Assembly: GCA_021635425.1 (NCBI GenBank)
Contig: JAJWOJ010000149.1
Span: 1-5,697 of the forward strand
Source of the DNA: Clostridiales bacterium
GTDB lineage: Bacteria > Bacillota > Clostridia > Christensenellales > Borkfalkiaceae
Direction of reading: 5' to 3'
DNA length: 5,697 nucleotides
In this document: positions 1-5,697 of the stretch, piece by piece
Numbering within the stretch: the stretch's first letter is position 1
Layout of the letters: every line of letters begins with the position of its first letter
Position numbers and translations under genes: made by a program
The notes under the pieces: model-generated
What the model was told of the DNA's origin: nothing
The model's database searches: none
What the model saw: only the letters and a program-made list of their open reading frames with translations

Positions 1-2
1 CG

Positions 3-44
3 GTTGATACCGCCCAAAACCAAACGAATCAAGGTGAATTATGA
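3..44 (+). CDS. Possible 3' end of an upstream gene (partial)
   Basis: The frame starting at base 3 is open from the left edge and ends with a TGA at 42-44. That stop overlaps the ATG of the next gene in an ATGA arrangement, the usual sign of translational coupling in an operon. Only 13 residues are visible (VDTAQNQTNQGEL), too few to recognise a family. A second frame, from base 1, is also open and ends at TAA 55-57. It reads RLIPPKTKRIKVNYERFN, which looks more like the last strand of a beta-sandwich protein. However, it uses codons that are scarce in the neighbouring genes (CGG, CGA, TTG) and would overlap the next gene by 17 bases. I cannot decide between these two, or exclude that the stretch is non-coding. 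Confidence 0.25.
   Translation, partial: VDTAQNQTNQGEL
31..36 (+). promoter_or_regulatory. Ribosome binding site of the glycoside hydrolase gene
   Basis: AAGGTG lies four bases before the ATG at 41 and supports that start. The same AGGTG core precedes the MDR gene on the other strand. If the upstream reading frame is real, this site lies inside its last codons. Confidence 0.6.
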
Positions 45-2923
45 AAGATTTAACTAAGTTGTTAAACGATGATTTAAGAGATTATCGTCCCGTTCCGTTC
101 TGGAGCTGGAACGACGATCTTCAACCCGAAGAGCTTGTAAGACAAATAGACGAAATGAAGGAAAAAGGTATCGGCGGCTTTTTCATGCACGCGCGCGGCG
201 GGCTTAAAACCGAATACCTCAGCGAAAGATGGTTCGATTGCATAAGAGCCTGCGTCGAAGAGAGCAAAAAGGTCAACATGAATGCCTGGAGTTACGACGA
301 AAACGGTTGGCCGAGCGGGTTTGCGGGCATGAAGCTTCTCGAAGACAAAGCCAATCACGAAAAATATCTCGACAAAAAGGTTACGGACAGTTTCGATGAA
401 AATGCAACCGCGGTTTATTTCGTCTGCAAAGACAATAAACTTATAAAGACGGACAAGCCTGTCGGCGACGGGAAATACGTTAACGTATATCTTAAAACCA
501 ATCCGTCCGTCGTCGATATTCTCGACAGGTCGATAGTCCGTAAATTCATCGAACTTACTCATGAAAGATATAAAAAGGAATGCGGAGAAGATTTCGGCAG
601 ATATATGCTCGGATTTTTCACCGACGAGCCGCAGTATTACAGATGGGAAACTGCTTATTCGCCCGTTCTGATACCTTATTTCAAAGAAAAGTACGATATC
701 GATCTTTGGGAAGAACTCGGCAAACTCTTCGTAGATTGCGACGGCGCGTATGCGTTCAGATATAAATACTGGAACGCAATGCATCATTTCTTCATCGACA
801 GCTTCGTTAAGCAGATTTACGATTGGTGCAGCGAAAACGGCTGCATGCTTACGGGTCATGCCGTGGAGGAATCGCATATGTTCATGCAGATGTGGTGCTG
901 CTCGGGCGTGATGGATTTCTACGAATACGAGCATATCCCGGGGATCGATTGGCTCGGCCGTTACATTTCAACCGAACTCGAACCTAAACAGGTCGGGTCT
1001 GTTGCCGAACAGCTCGGCAAAAAACACGTTTTAACGGAAACGTTTGCATGTTGCGGTTGGGACGTAACTCCCGCGGAACTTAAACGCATCGCCGAATGGC
1101 AGTATGTCAACGGCGTAAACCTCATGTGCCAGCATCTCGCCGCTTATTCGATAAGAGGTCAGAGAAAGAGAGATTATCCCACGAGCTACTCCGAGCATAT
1201 GTCCTGGTTCGATAAGTTCGGCGAATTCAACGATTATTTCGGTCGCCTCGGATATATTCTTTCCGAAAGCAGAAACAGAGTGGACACTCTCGTTCTTCAC
1301 CCGATGAAGTCGGAGTATCTTACTTTTGACAGAGACGACGATTATAATTCCGTAAAGGACGTCGAGGTTTCTTTCGAGAAAACGATAGAAATGTTAGGGG
1401 CTGAAAATATTCCTCACCATTATGGCGACGAAAACATAATGAAGCGTCACGGAAAGGTTGAAAACGGCAAACTTATCGTCGGAAATTATGCGTATACATA
1501 TGTATATATTCCCGAAATGAAAGATATGGACAAAAACACCCTTCGTCTGCTTACCGAATTCACCGCGCAAGGCGGAAAACTCGTTATAGAAGACAAAAAG
1601 CCTGCTTATCTCGAAGGCGAAAGATATCCGTTTGACGAGCTTAAAGCAACCGCAACGCTCGAAGATATCGAAAAGTCCGTCGAATATAAAATCAACGGCG
1701 GAAACGGCAAGATAAGGTCGGCTTATCGCGAAGGGGATTTCGGCACCTTCCTTTACGTCGTAAATCTCGACGAAAAAGAAGCCGAGGTCGAAATAAAACT
1801 TCAATCGGCTTATCCGTATGGTTACGATCTCGAAAAAATGCAGAAATATCCGCTTGTTTTAAAAGACGGCAAGGCATATATCAGGCTCGGGAAAGGCGGT
1901 TCGGCAATAATTTTCGAAAGCGACGAAAAATACGAGCCTGCAAAGTTCTACGACGGCAGATATATCGATCTTTCGGGCGAATGGACGCTTACCGAAACTC
2001 CGCTCAACAGCCTTACGATAGATAAAGCCCGCCTTTCGTTCGACGGCGTAACTTATGGCAAAAAGGCTTACCTCCCCGCAATTTTCAACGGACTTATCGA
2101 TAAAAAATACGTCGGAAGAATTTATCTCAAATATACCTTCGACGTTAAGAAGAAAACCGATAAAATGTTCCTCGAAAGCGAGAGAATGGATATAAAAAAG
2201 TGCGAGGTCAACGGCAAAGAGGTCAAGCTTATCGAAAAAGGAACGCTTGACAGAAGCTTTTTAACCGCAGACGTTGCGGACAACGTTAAAATCGGGGAAA
2301 ACGAAATAGTGTTTACGATCGATTTCTATGAAAGCGAACATGTCTATTTCGTGCTTTCGGACGTAACGCCCGAAAAGGAATCGCTTAAAAACTGCCTCTC
2401 TTACGATACAGAACTTGAAAGTATCTATATCAGAGGTAATTTCAGAGTGTATGACGACGAACTGAAAACCGAAGACGACATGATTATGCTTTCCGACGGA
2501 AATTACTATATTACGGCGGCGGGCAAAACCGTCAACGCGGAAAATATTACAAAAGACGGTTATCTGTTCTTTATGGGCAGCATGAAACTTGAGAAAAAAG
2601 TCGTTATCGGTAAAAACAATTCCCGCATTAAGCTTACGGGCAGATTCACCGCCGCGGACGTATATGTAGACGGCAAGTTTGTAAAAACCGCGCTTTTTGA
2701 AAACGAAGTTGATTTAAGCGGGTTTGCGGACGGCAAAGAGCATATTCTTTCTCTCACGCTTTATAGCAGTAACCGTAATATTTACGGTCCTCACCATTTC
2801 AAAGAGTATGAACCGTTAAGCGTTTCTCCCTGGACGTTCGATCTTACGGGGGCGTGGAAGAGCGGCTATGAAAGCGATTATTACAGAGAAAATTATTCGT
2901 TCGTAAAATTCTCGCTCGTCTGA
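41..2923 (+). CDS. Cytoplasmic GH106-like glycoside hydrolase (alpha-L-rhamnosidase-related)
   Basis: A 960-residue protein predicted to cleave glycosidic bonds in imported oligosaccharides or plant glycosides. The start of the fold (about residues 15-100: PFWSWN at 19-24, GIGGFFMHARGG at 43-54, SYDENGWPSG at 84-93) matches what I know of GH106 and related TIM-barrel glycosidases. The barrel appears to run to about residue 410. Candidate catalytic carboxylates are E196 in FFTDEP (192-197) and E333 in LTETF (331-335); H273 in TGHAVEE may line the pocket. Residues 412-525 resemble the Rossmann-like domain that follows the barrel in GH42-type enzymes. A beta-sandwich follows (about 535-625), then one or two galactose-binding-like jelly rolls (about 640-910). 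A GPHH motif sits at 916-919 near the C-terminus, which I recall from this group. The N-terminus is hydrophilic with no signal peptide, so the enzyme should be intracellular. Rhamnose specificity is inference; the enzyme may belong to an unassigned GH family. Confidence 0.8.
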   Translation: MKDLTKLLNDDLRDYRPVPFWSWNDDLQPEELVRQIDEMKEKGIGGFFMHARGGLKTEYLSERWFDCIRACVEESKKVNMNAWSYDENGWPSGFAGMKLLEDKANHEKYLDKKVTDSFDENATAVYFVCKDNKLIKTDKPVGDGKYVNVYLKTNPSVVDILDRSIVRKFIELTHERYKKECGEDFGRYMLGFFTDEPQYYRWETAYSPVLIPYFKEKYDIDLWEELGKLFVDCDGAYAFRYKYWNAMHHFFIDSFVKQIYDWCSENGCMLTGHAVEESHMFMQMWCCSGVMDFYEYEHIPGIDWLGRYISTELEPKQVGSVAEQLGKKHVLTETFACCGWDVTPAELKRIAEWQYVNGVNLMCQHLAAYSIRGQRKRDYPTSYSEHMSWFDKFGEFNDYFGRLGYILSESRNRVDTLVLHPMKSEYLTFDRDDDYNSVKDVEVSFEKTIEMLGAENIPHHYGDENIMKRHGKVENGKLIVGNYAYTYVYIPEMKDMDKNTLRLLTEFTAQGGKLVIEDKKPAYLEGERYPFDELKATATLEDIEKSVEYKINGGNGKIRSAYREGDFGTFLYVVNLDEKEAEVEIKLQSAYPYGYDLEKMQKYPLVLKDGKAYIRLGKGGSAIIFESDEKYEPAKFYDGRYIDLSGEWTLTETPLNSLTIDKARLSFDGVTYGKKAYLPAIFNGLIDKKYVGRIYLKYTFDVKKKTDKMFLESERMDIKKCEVNGKEVKLIEKGTLDRSFLTADVADNVKIGENEIVFTIDFYESEHVYFVLSDVTPEKESLKNCLSYDTELESIYIRGNFRVYDDELKTEDDMIMLSDGNYYITAAGKTVNAENITKDGYLFFMGSMKLEKKVVIGKNNSRIKLTGRFTAADVYVDGKFVKTALFENEVDLSGFADGKEHILSLTLYSSNRNIYGPHHFKEYEPLSVSPWTFDLTGAWKSGYESDYYRENYSFVKFSLV

Positions 2924-2934
2924 CATTTAATTAA

Positions 2935-2960
2935 AACTGGGCAATCTGAAATTGCCCGTT
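2935..2960 (+). other. Intercistronic hairpin before pyk
   Basis: GGGCAAT (2939-2945) pairs perfectly with ATTGCCC (2951-2957) around a five-base loop (CTGAA). AAC and GTT extend the stem by 3 bp past one bulged T. It begins 11 bases after the glycosidase stop and ends nine bases before the GGAG of pyk. On the + strand it is followed by A-rich sequence, not a T-run, so it is not a standard intrinsic terminator for the glycosidase. On the - strand it is followed by AGTTTTAATTAA, a weak match to a terminator for antisense RNA. Likely roles are mRNA end protection or weak attenuation between the two genes; this is inference. Confidence 0.55.
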
Positions 2961-2969
2961 AAAGAAAAC

Positions 2970-2973
2970 GGAG
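2970..2973 (+). promoter_or_regulatory. Ribosome binding site of pyk
   Basis: GGAG lies four bases before the ATG at 2978, a short but workable spacing. It supports the chosen start, after which the protein begins directly with the family's conserved first strand (KIVCTLGPSS). I see no convincing promoter in the 54-base gap, so pyk is either read through from the glycosidase gene or transcribed from a promoter inside it. Confidence 0.6.
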
Positions 2974-2977
2974 TAAT

Positions 2978-4390
2978 ATGAAAAAAACAAAAATTGTATG
3001 TACGTTAGGTCCTTCGAGTTGCACGAAGGAGGTTATTTCCGCAATGTACGACGCGGGAATGAACGTCGCAAGGCTCAACTTTTCGCACGGAACGCATGAG
3101 GAACATGCGGCGAAAATTAAAATCATCAAAGAACTCAGAGAAGAACGCGGAATTCCCCTTCCCATTCTTCTCGATACGAAAGGTCCCGAATTCAGAACGG
3201 GCAGATACGAAAACGGTAAAATAACCCTTAAAGAGGGCGACGAGTTCACGTTTACCACCGAGAATATTCTCGGCAACGAAAAGCGCGTTTCGGTAAATTA
3301 TCCTTATCTGTGCGAAGTTCTGAAAAAAGGCGACAAAATCCTTTTAAACAACGGACTAATGGAATTCGAGGTTACGGAGGTAACCGATAATGACGTAAAA
3401 ACCATCGTAAAAATCGGCGGCGAAACGCGCGACCATAAGAGCATGTTTTTCCCGAATAAGGATCTGAAGCTTGACTTTTTGTCCGAACAGGATAAAAGCG
3501 ACCTGCTTTTCGGGATAGAACAGGGCATAGATTTCATCGCTTTGTCTTTTGTTTCCGAAAAGAAAAATATAGACGACGTCCGCGAATTTTTAAAAGCCAA
3601 CGGCGGAGAGGATATCGACCTTATCGCCAAAATAGAAAACACCTCGGGCGTTAAAAATCTCGAGAGCATCGTTAAAGCGTCGGACGGGGTTATGGTTGCA
3701 AGGGGAGATCTCGGCGTAGAGCTTCCTTACGAAACCATTCCCAACGTACAAAAGCGCATGATCGACGTTTGCAGAATTTTGGGTAAACGTTGCATAACGG
3801 CAACCGAAATGCTCGAATCGATGATTCATTCGCCGAGACCGACCCGTGCGGAAATTTCCGACGTCGCGAACGCCGTTTACGACGGAACGAGCGCGGTTAT
3901 GCTTTCGGGCGAAACGGCGGCGGGCGAATATCCCGTCGAAGCGGTTAAGGCTATGGCGAAAATAGTCGAGCAGGCAGAACAACATTCCGAATATCTTCAG
4001 ATTATTCCCGAAGATCAGTTCGTGATATCTTCGCCTGTTCAGGCGCTTTCGCATTCCGCATGCACGCTTGCGCACGATCTCGACGCAAAAGCCGTCGTCG
4101 TCTGCACGCACACGGGCTTAACGGCTCGCATGGTTTCGCGTTTCCGCCCCGCAATCCCCATTATCGGGCTTACCACAAGCGATAAAGCCTTCCGTAAACT
4201 CGCTCTTTCATGGGGCGTGGTTCCGATGATGATAGAACGTTTCGAATCCGTAGACGTACTTTTCTACTTTGCAAAGCAGGCGGCAAAAAAGAGCGGTTTT
4301 GTCAAAAAAGGCGAAAAGGTCGTTTTGACGGGCGGCACGCCGACGGGCAAAGGCGGCAACTCCAGCCTTATAAGCATAGACGTGCTTTAA
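2978..4390 (+). CDS. pyk: Pyruvate kinase
   Basis: Transfers phosphate from phosphoenolpyruvate to ADP, giving pyruvate and ATP, in the cytoplasm at the end of glycolysis. The 470-residue protein has the whole core: TKIVCTLGPSS (4-14), ARLNFSHG with R32, N34 and S36 (31-38), and DTKGPEFRTG (66-75). The active-site signature LIAKIENTSGV (215-225) carries catalytic K218 and metal ligand E220. ARGDLG (241-246) has metal ligand D244, and ATEMLESM (275-282) has T276. The B domain is about 72-165 and the C-terminal regulatory domain about 345-470, with CTHTGLTAR (376-384) in the sugar-phosphate-binding area. Length matches E. coli PykF; the extra C-terminal PEP-utiliser-like domain of Bacillus-type enzymes is absent. 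E71 occupies the position of rabbit muscle Glu117, which in the family goes with potassium dependence. It is preceded by the glycosidase gene in the same direction and ends at a strong terminator. The identification is secure. Confidence 0.98.
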   Translation: MKKTKIVCTLGPSSCTKEVISAMYDAGMNVARLNFSHGTHEEHAAKIKIIKELREERGIPLPILLDTKGPEFRTGRYENGKITLKEGDEFTFTTENILGNEKRVSVNYPYLCEVLKKGDKILLNNGLMEFEVTEVTDNDVKTIVKIGGETRDHKSMFFPNKDLKLDFLSEQDKSDLLFGIEQGIDFIALSFVSEKKNIDDVREFLKANGGEDIDLIAKIENTSGVKNLESIVKASDGVMVARGDLGVELPYETIPNVQKRMIDVCRILGKRCITATEMLESMIHSPRPTRAEISDVANAVYDGTSAVMLSGETAAGEYPVEAVKAMAKIVEQAEQHSEYLQIIPEDQFVISSPVQALSHSACTLAHDLDAKAVVVCTHTGLTARMVSRFRPAIPIIGLTTSDKAFRKLALSWGVVPMMIERFESVDVLFYFAKQAAKKSGFVKKGEKVVLTGGTPTGKGGNSSLISIDVL

Positions 4391-4407
4391 CGCCTTGATT
4401 GAATAAC

Positions 4408-4454
4408 AAAAACCCTTGTATAAGTCGATTAACGCGGCTTTTACAAGGGTTTTA
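4408..4454. terminator. Bidirectional intrinsic terminator between pyk and the MDR gene
   Basis: AAAACCCTTGTA (4409-4420) is the exact reverse complement of TACAAGGGTTTT (4442-4453), a 12-bp stem. After one T/T mismatch it continues inward as AAG/CTT, a T-G wobble and CG/CG, closing on a seven-base loop (4428-4434). The right arm runs into TTTTAATTTTA for rightward transcripts. On the other strand the left arm runs into TTTTTGTTATT for leftward transcripts. It lies 18 bases after the pyk stop and 37 bases past the end of the convergent gene, so it fits termination of both. Confidence 0.9.
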
Positions 4455-4478
4455 ATTTTAAAAAAAACTACAGGCGGC

Positions 4479-4492
4479 AACCGTTTACGGTT
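4479..4492 (-). other. Small hairpin overlapping the MDR stop codon
   Basis: AACCG (4479-4483) and CGGTT (4488-4492) form a 5-bp stem with a four-base loop over the end of the leftward gene. On that strand a run of eight T follows after about 11 bases (plus-strand A-run at 4460-4467). The gap is too long for a classical terminator; it may add to the main terminator or be chance. Confidence 0.25.
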
Positions 4493-5516
4493 ATCCGAGC
4501 ATGTTTATGAGAAGGTCGGGGACGATCTTTTTTTCTTTGTAAAGCCCGAGCCTCGAAGCAAAATTGGCTTCGATCGATTCCATTTTGGTTACGGGAAGCT
4601 TGTAGTTGGAAAGGTCAATGGCTTTGTTCGATAAAATGTTGATGGCGGCTTCCGCGTTTCCGTAACCGTTGGTAACGCAAATGTTGGTGAGCTGTTTTCC
4701 CATCGCCGTTCCGAACGGAATTTTAAGGTTGGGAGCGGAGTAGCCTACAAGAGCGACGGTAGCGGACGGCGCGGCGATTTTGTAAGCGAGTTCGGTTGAA
4801 ATTCCCGAACGCGATAAGTAAATAACCTTTCCCGCCATTCTTCCGCCCGTAAGCGCGCCCACTTCTTTGTCTACTTTCTGGGTGGTTTTCACCGTGTAAT
4901 ATATTCCCGACTTTTTGGCTAATAAAAGCTCGTTTTCGTCGTTGCCGATTAAAATCGGAACGCCCTGATAGTAAATTATCATCTGCGCTATTATGGAGCC
5001 TAACACGGACGAACCGAAAATCGCGACGTGTTCGCCTTTTTCTATCGACAAACTGTCGATTGCGGAAATCGCGAGCATGATTCTGTCGATGTAAACGGCG
5101 TCGTCATCCTTAACCGTCGGCGGGAGAGAGTAAACGTCGTTGAAATCCAGCACGGCAAAGTCTTTTAAAAAACCGTCGGTATTTTTCCCCGCAACTTTAA
5201 AATCGTAACATTTGTTTTCCTTTCCCGTCGTGCAATGGTAACATTTGCCGCATGCTTTCACGGGCGATAAGAAAACTCTTGCACCTTTATCGAGATAAGG
5301 GGAGGGTTGCCCGAGTTCCGTGATCTGACCTACCGCGGCGCGCCCGGGGATAATCGGCAGTTTAACGGTTTTGTCCTCGCCCGCAAAAACGGCGATGTCT
5401 TCTTCCGTAATCAGTGTGCGCGTAATTTTAACTTTAACGCTGTCCACGCCGCTTAAACTTTCAAGTTTATTTATCTCGCCGATGTTGCCCGGCTCGGTTA
5501 TTTGCCAACCTCTCAT
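4491..5516 (-). CDS. MDR-family zinc-type dehydrogenase with altered catalytic zinc site
   Basis: A 341-residue medium-chain dehydrogenase/reductase (alcohol dehydrogenase-like); substrate unknown. Numbering is from the ATG at 5516. The N-terminal GroES-like domain (about 1-130) has the structural zinc lobe with cysteines C89, C92, C95 and C103 in exact CxxCxxCx7C spacing. A Rossmann domain follows (about 150-280) with GSSVLG at 168-173, a GxGxxG motif whose middle glycine is serine. The residue usually acidic at the end of the second strand appears to be G191 in LIGND, so cofactor choice is unclear. The usual catalytic zinc ligands are not there: the CGxD cysteine aligns with T37 in ITEEDI, and the GHE motif reads GRA (58-60). 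D144 could be a remnant ligand. An upstream GTG at 5525 would add three residues, but it lies inside the AGGTG ribosome binding site, so the ATG is preferred. The gene is alone on its strand here, converges with pyk and has its own promoter. The family is clear; its activity is not. Confidence 0.85.
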   Translation of the reverse strand: MRGWQITEPGNIGEINKLESLSGVDSVKVKITRTLITEEDIAVFAGEDKTVKLPIIPGRAAVGQITELGQPSPYLDKGARVFLSPVKACGKCYHCTTGKENKCYDFKVAGKNTDGFLKDFAVLDFNDVYSLPPTVKDDDAVYIDRIMLAISAIDSLSIEKGEHVAIFGSSVLGSIIAQMIIYYQGVPILIGNDENELLLAKKSGIYYTVKTTQKVDKEVGALTGGRMAGKVIYLSRSGISTELAYKIAAPSATVALVGYSAPNLKIPFGTAMGKQLTNICVTNGYGNAEAAINILSNKAIDLSNYKLPVTKMESIEANFASRLGLYKEKKIVPDLLINMLG

Positions 5517-5522
5517 TGATAT

Positions 5523-5527
5523 CACCT
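5523..5527 (-). promoter_or_regulatory. Ribosome binding site deciding the MDR start
   Basis: On the - strand AGGTG (5527 to 5523) stands six bases before ATG at 5516-5514. The in-frame GTG at 5525-5523 is part of this site and has no separate site at a proper distance, so translation should begin at the ATG. Confidence 0.75.
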
Positions 5528-5531
5528 ATGT

Positions 5532-5559
5532 AATTTACGGTTTAAAAACGCCGTAAATT
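5532..5559. repeat. Perfect 9-bp inverted repeat in the MDR 5' UTR
   Basis: AATTTACGG (5532-5540) and CCGTAAATT (5551-5559) are exact reverse complements separated by ten bases (TTTAAAAACG). In the leftward transcript this lies just after the predicted transcription start (around 5565) and ends four bases before the AGGTG site. It could be a repressor operator in the early transcribed region, or an RNA hairpin affecting ribosome access. No T-run follows, so it is not a terminator. Confidence 0.6.
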
Positions 5560-5571
5560 CCCTTTTACATC

Positions 5572-5600
5572 ATTATATAGTATACCGCATTGTTGTGCAA
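5572..5600 (-). promoter_or_regulatory. Predicted promoter of the MDR gene
   Basis: Read on the - strand, a perfect -10 box TATAAT (5577 to 5572) follows a weak -35 TTGCAC (5600 to 5595) with 17 bp between. The predicted start of transcription is around 5565, giving a leader of about 50 bases that carries the 9-bp inverted repeat. The poor -35 leaves room for an activator or for lower basal strength. Confidence 0.65.
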
Positions 5601-5610
5601 GTAAAAAAGT

Positions 5611-5635
5611 ACTAAATTATTTAATAAAATTTAGT
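5611..5635. repeat. AT-rich 8-bp inverted repeat between divergent promoters
   Basis: ACTAAATT (5611-5618) and AATTTAGT (5628-5635) are exact reverse complements with a nine-base centre. The element sits 10 bp upstream of the leftward -35 box and 18 bp upstream of the rightward -35 box, a position suited to a regulator acting on both promoters. The region is very AT-rich, so a chance repeat is possible. Confidence 0.4.
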
Positions 5636-5643
5636 CATATTTT

Positions 5644-5655
5644 GTTTAAACGTTT
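5644..5655. promoter_or_regulatory. Overlapping palindromes at the rightward -35 box, possible operator
   Basis: GTTTAAAC (5644-5651) and AAACGTTT (5648-5655) are two overlapping perfect 8-bp palindromes. The second is centred on a CG step, as in many LacI/GalR-family operators, and overlaps the first two bases of the TTGACA box at 5654. Binding there would block RNA polymerase. The identity of any regulator is inference, and the palindromes are short. Confidence 0.3.
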
Positions 5656-5682
5656 GACATCGCCCGAAAAATAGGCTATAAT
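5654..5682 (+). promoter_or_regulatory. Consensus sigma70/sigmaA promoter reading out of the window
   Basis: TTGACA (5654-5659) and TATAAT (5677-5682) are both perfect, with an ideal 17-bp spacer. The expected start of transcription is around 5689-5690. The gene it serves begins beyond the right edge and is divergent from the MDR gene. The 15 bases left after the -10 box hold no start codon with a ribosome binding site. Confidence 0.88.
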
Positions 5683-5697
5683 AGTAAAGCATTAAGA

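Noticed and set aside
74..934. A 286-codon open frame on the - strand inside the glycosidase gene.
   Set aside because: It is antisense to the well-conserved barrel region, shows no recognisable domain, and fits as a by-product of the sense gene's codon bias. The same holds for the other antisense frames inside this gene.
1493..1506. A 14-bp perfect palindrome (TATACATATGTATA) inside the glycosidase gene.
   Set aside because: It encodes alternating Tyr/Thr/Val/Ile residues (YTYVYI) on a predicted beta strand, so TA-rich codons explain it. It is far from any start and has no partner copy here.
2920..2948. A possible promoter for pyk (CTGACA then AATCTG, 17 bp apart).
   Set aside because: The -10 match is poor and would lie inside the hairpin, so it is too weak to report as a promoter.
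3590..4111. A 173-codon open frame on the - strand inside pyk.
   Set aside because: It is antisense to the pyruvate kinase active-site region, and its product resembles no family. The long frame is a shadow of the sense codons.
4416..4634. A 72-codon + strand frame starting in the terminator between pyk and the MDR gene.
   Set aside because: It begins within the terminator stem, has no ribosome binding site, and mostly overlaps the MDR gene in antisense.
5523..5525. GTG as the start of the MDR gene.
   Set aside because: The GTG is part of the AGGTG ribosome binding site of the ATG nine bases downstream, which has proper spacing.
1..5697. Search for CRISPR arrays, insertion sequences, tRNA genes, tandem repeats or phage-type genes.
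   Set aside because: No regularly spaced direct repeats, terminal inverted repeats, transposase motifs or tRNA-like folds were seen on either strand.

Overview
The window looks like a chromosomal stretch of a low-to-moderate GC Firmicute (by eye mid-40s percent GC in genes, much more AT-rich between them), probably an uncultivated gut-type Clostridia. That assignment is inference. It rests on AGGTG/GGAG-type ribosome binding sites, sigma70/sigmaA-type promoters, a short bacterial-type pyruvate kinase, and an intracellular glycosidase of a kind common in plant-polysaccharide degraders. There are no RNA genes, insertion sequences, CRISPR arrays or phage genes that I can see.

Layout. Positions 1-44 may hold the last codons of an upstream gene, coupled by an ATGA overlap to the first full gene. 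Positions 41-2923 (+) encode a 960-residue, leaderless glycoside hydrolase of the GH106-like (alpha-L-rhamnosidase-related) type. After a 54-base gap holding a 7-bp hairpin comes pyk (2978-4390, +), a 470-residue pyruvate kinase. A long hairpin with T-runs on both strands (4408-4454) ends pyk and also the convergent gene. That gene (4491-5516, -) encodes a medium-chain dehydrogenase/reductase (MDR, zinc alcohol dehydrogenase-like). It keeps the structural zinc cysteines but has lost the usual catalytic zinc ligands. Positions 5517-5697 form a divergent regulatory region: a leftward promoter with a 9-bp inverted repeat in the 5' UTR, an AT-rich 8-bp inverted repeat in the middle, and a fully consensus rightward promoter (TTGACA, 17 bp, TATAAT) that drives a gene outside the window.

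How the genes fit together. The glycosidase would trim imported oligosaccharides or glycosides in the cytoplasm. Pyruvate kinase is the last ATP-forming step of glycolysis. The MDR protein is a predicted oxidoreductase of unknown substrate. The first two are co-oriented and may share a transcript, but nothing shows that they form a dedicated pathway. The window reads mostly as ordinary metabolic genes. The points most worth a second look are the altered active site of the MDR protein, the uncharacterised glycosidase subfamily, and the three palindromic elements in the divergent promoter region. I found no sign of a new defence, mobile or RNA-based system.
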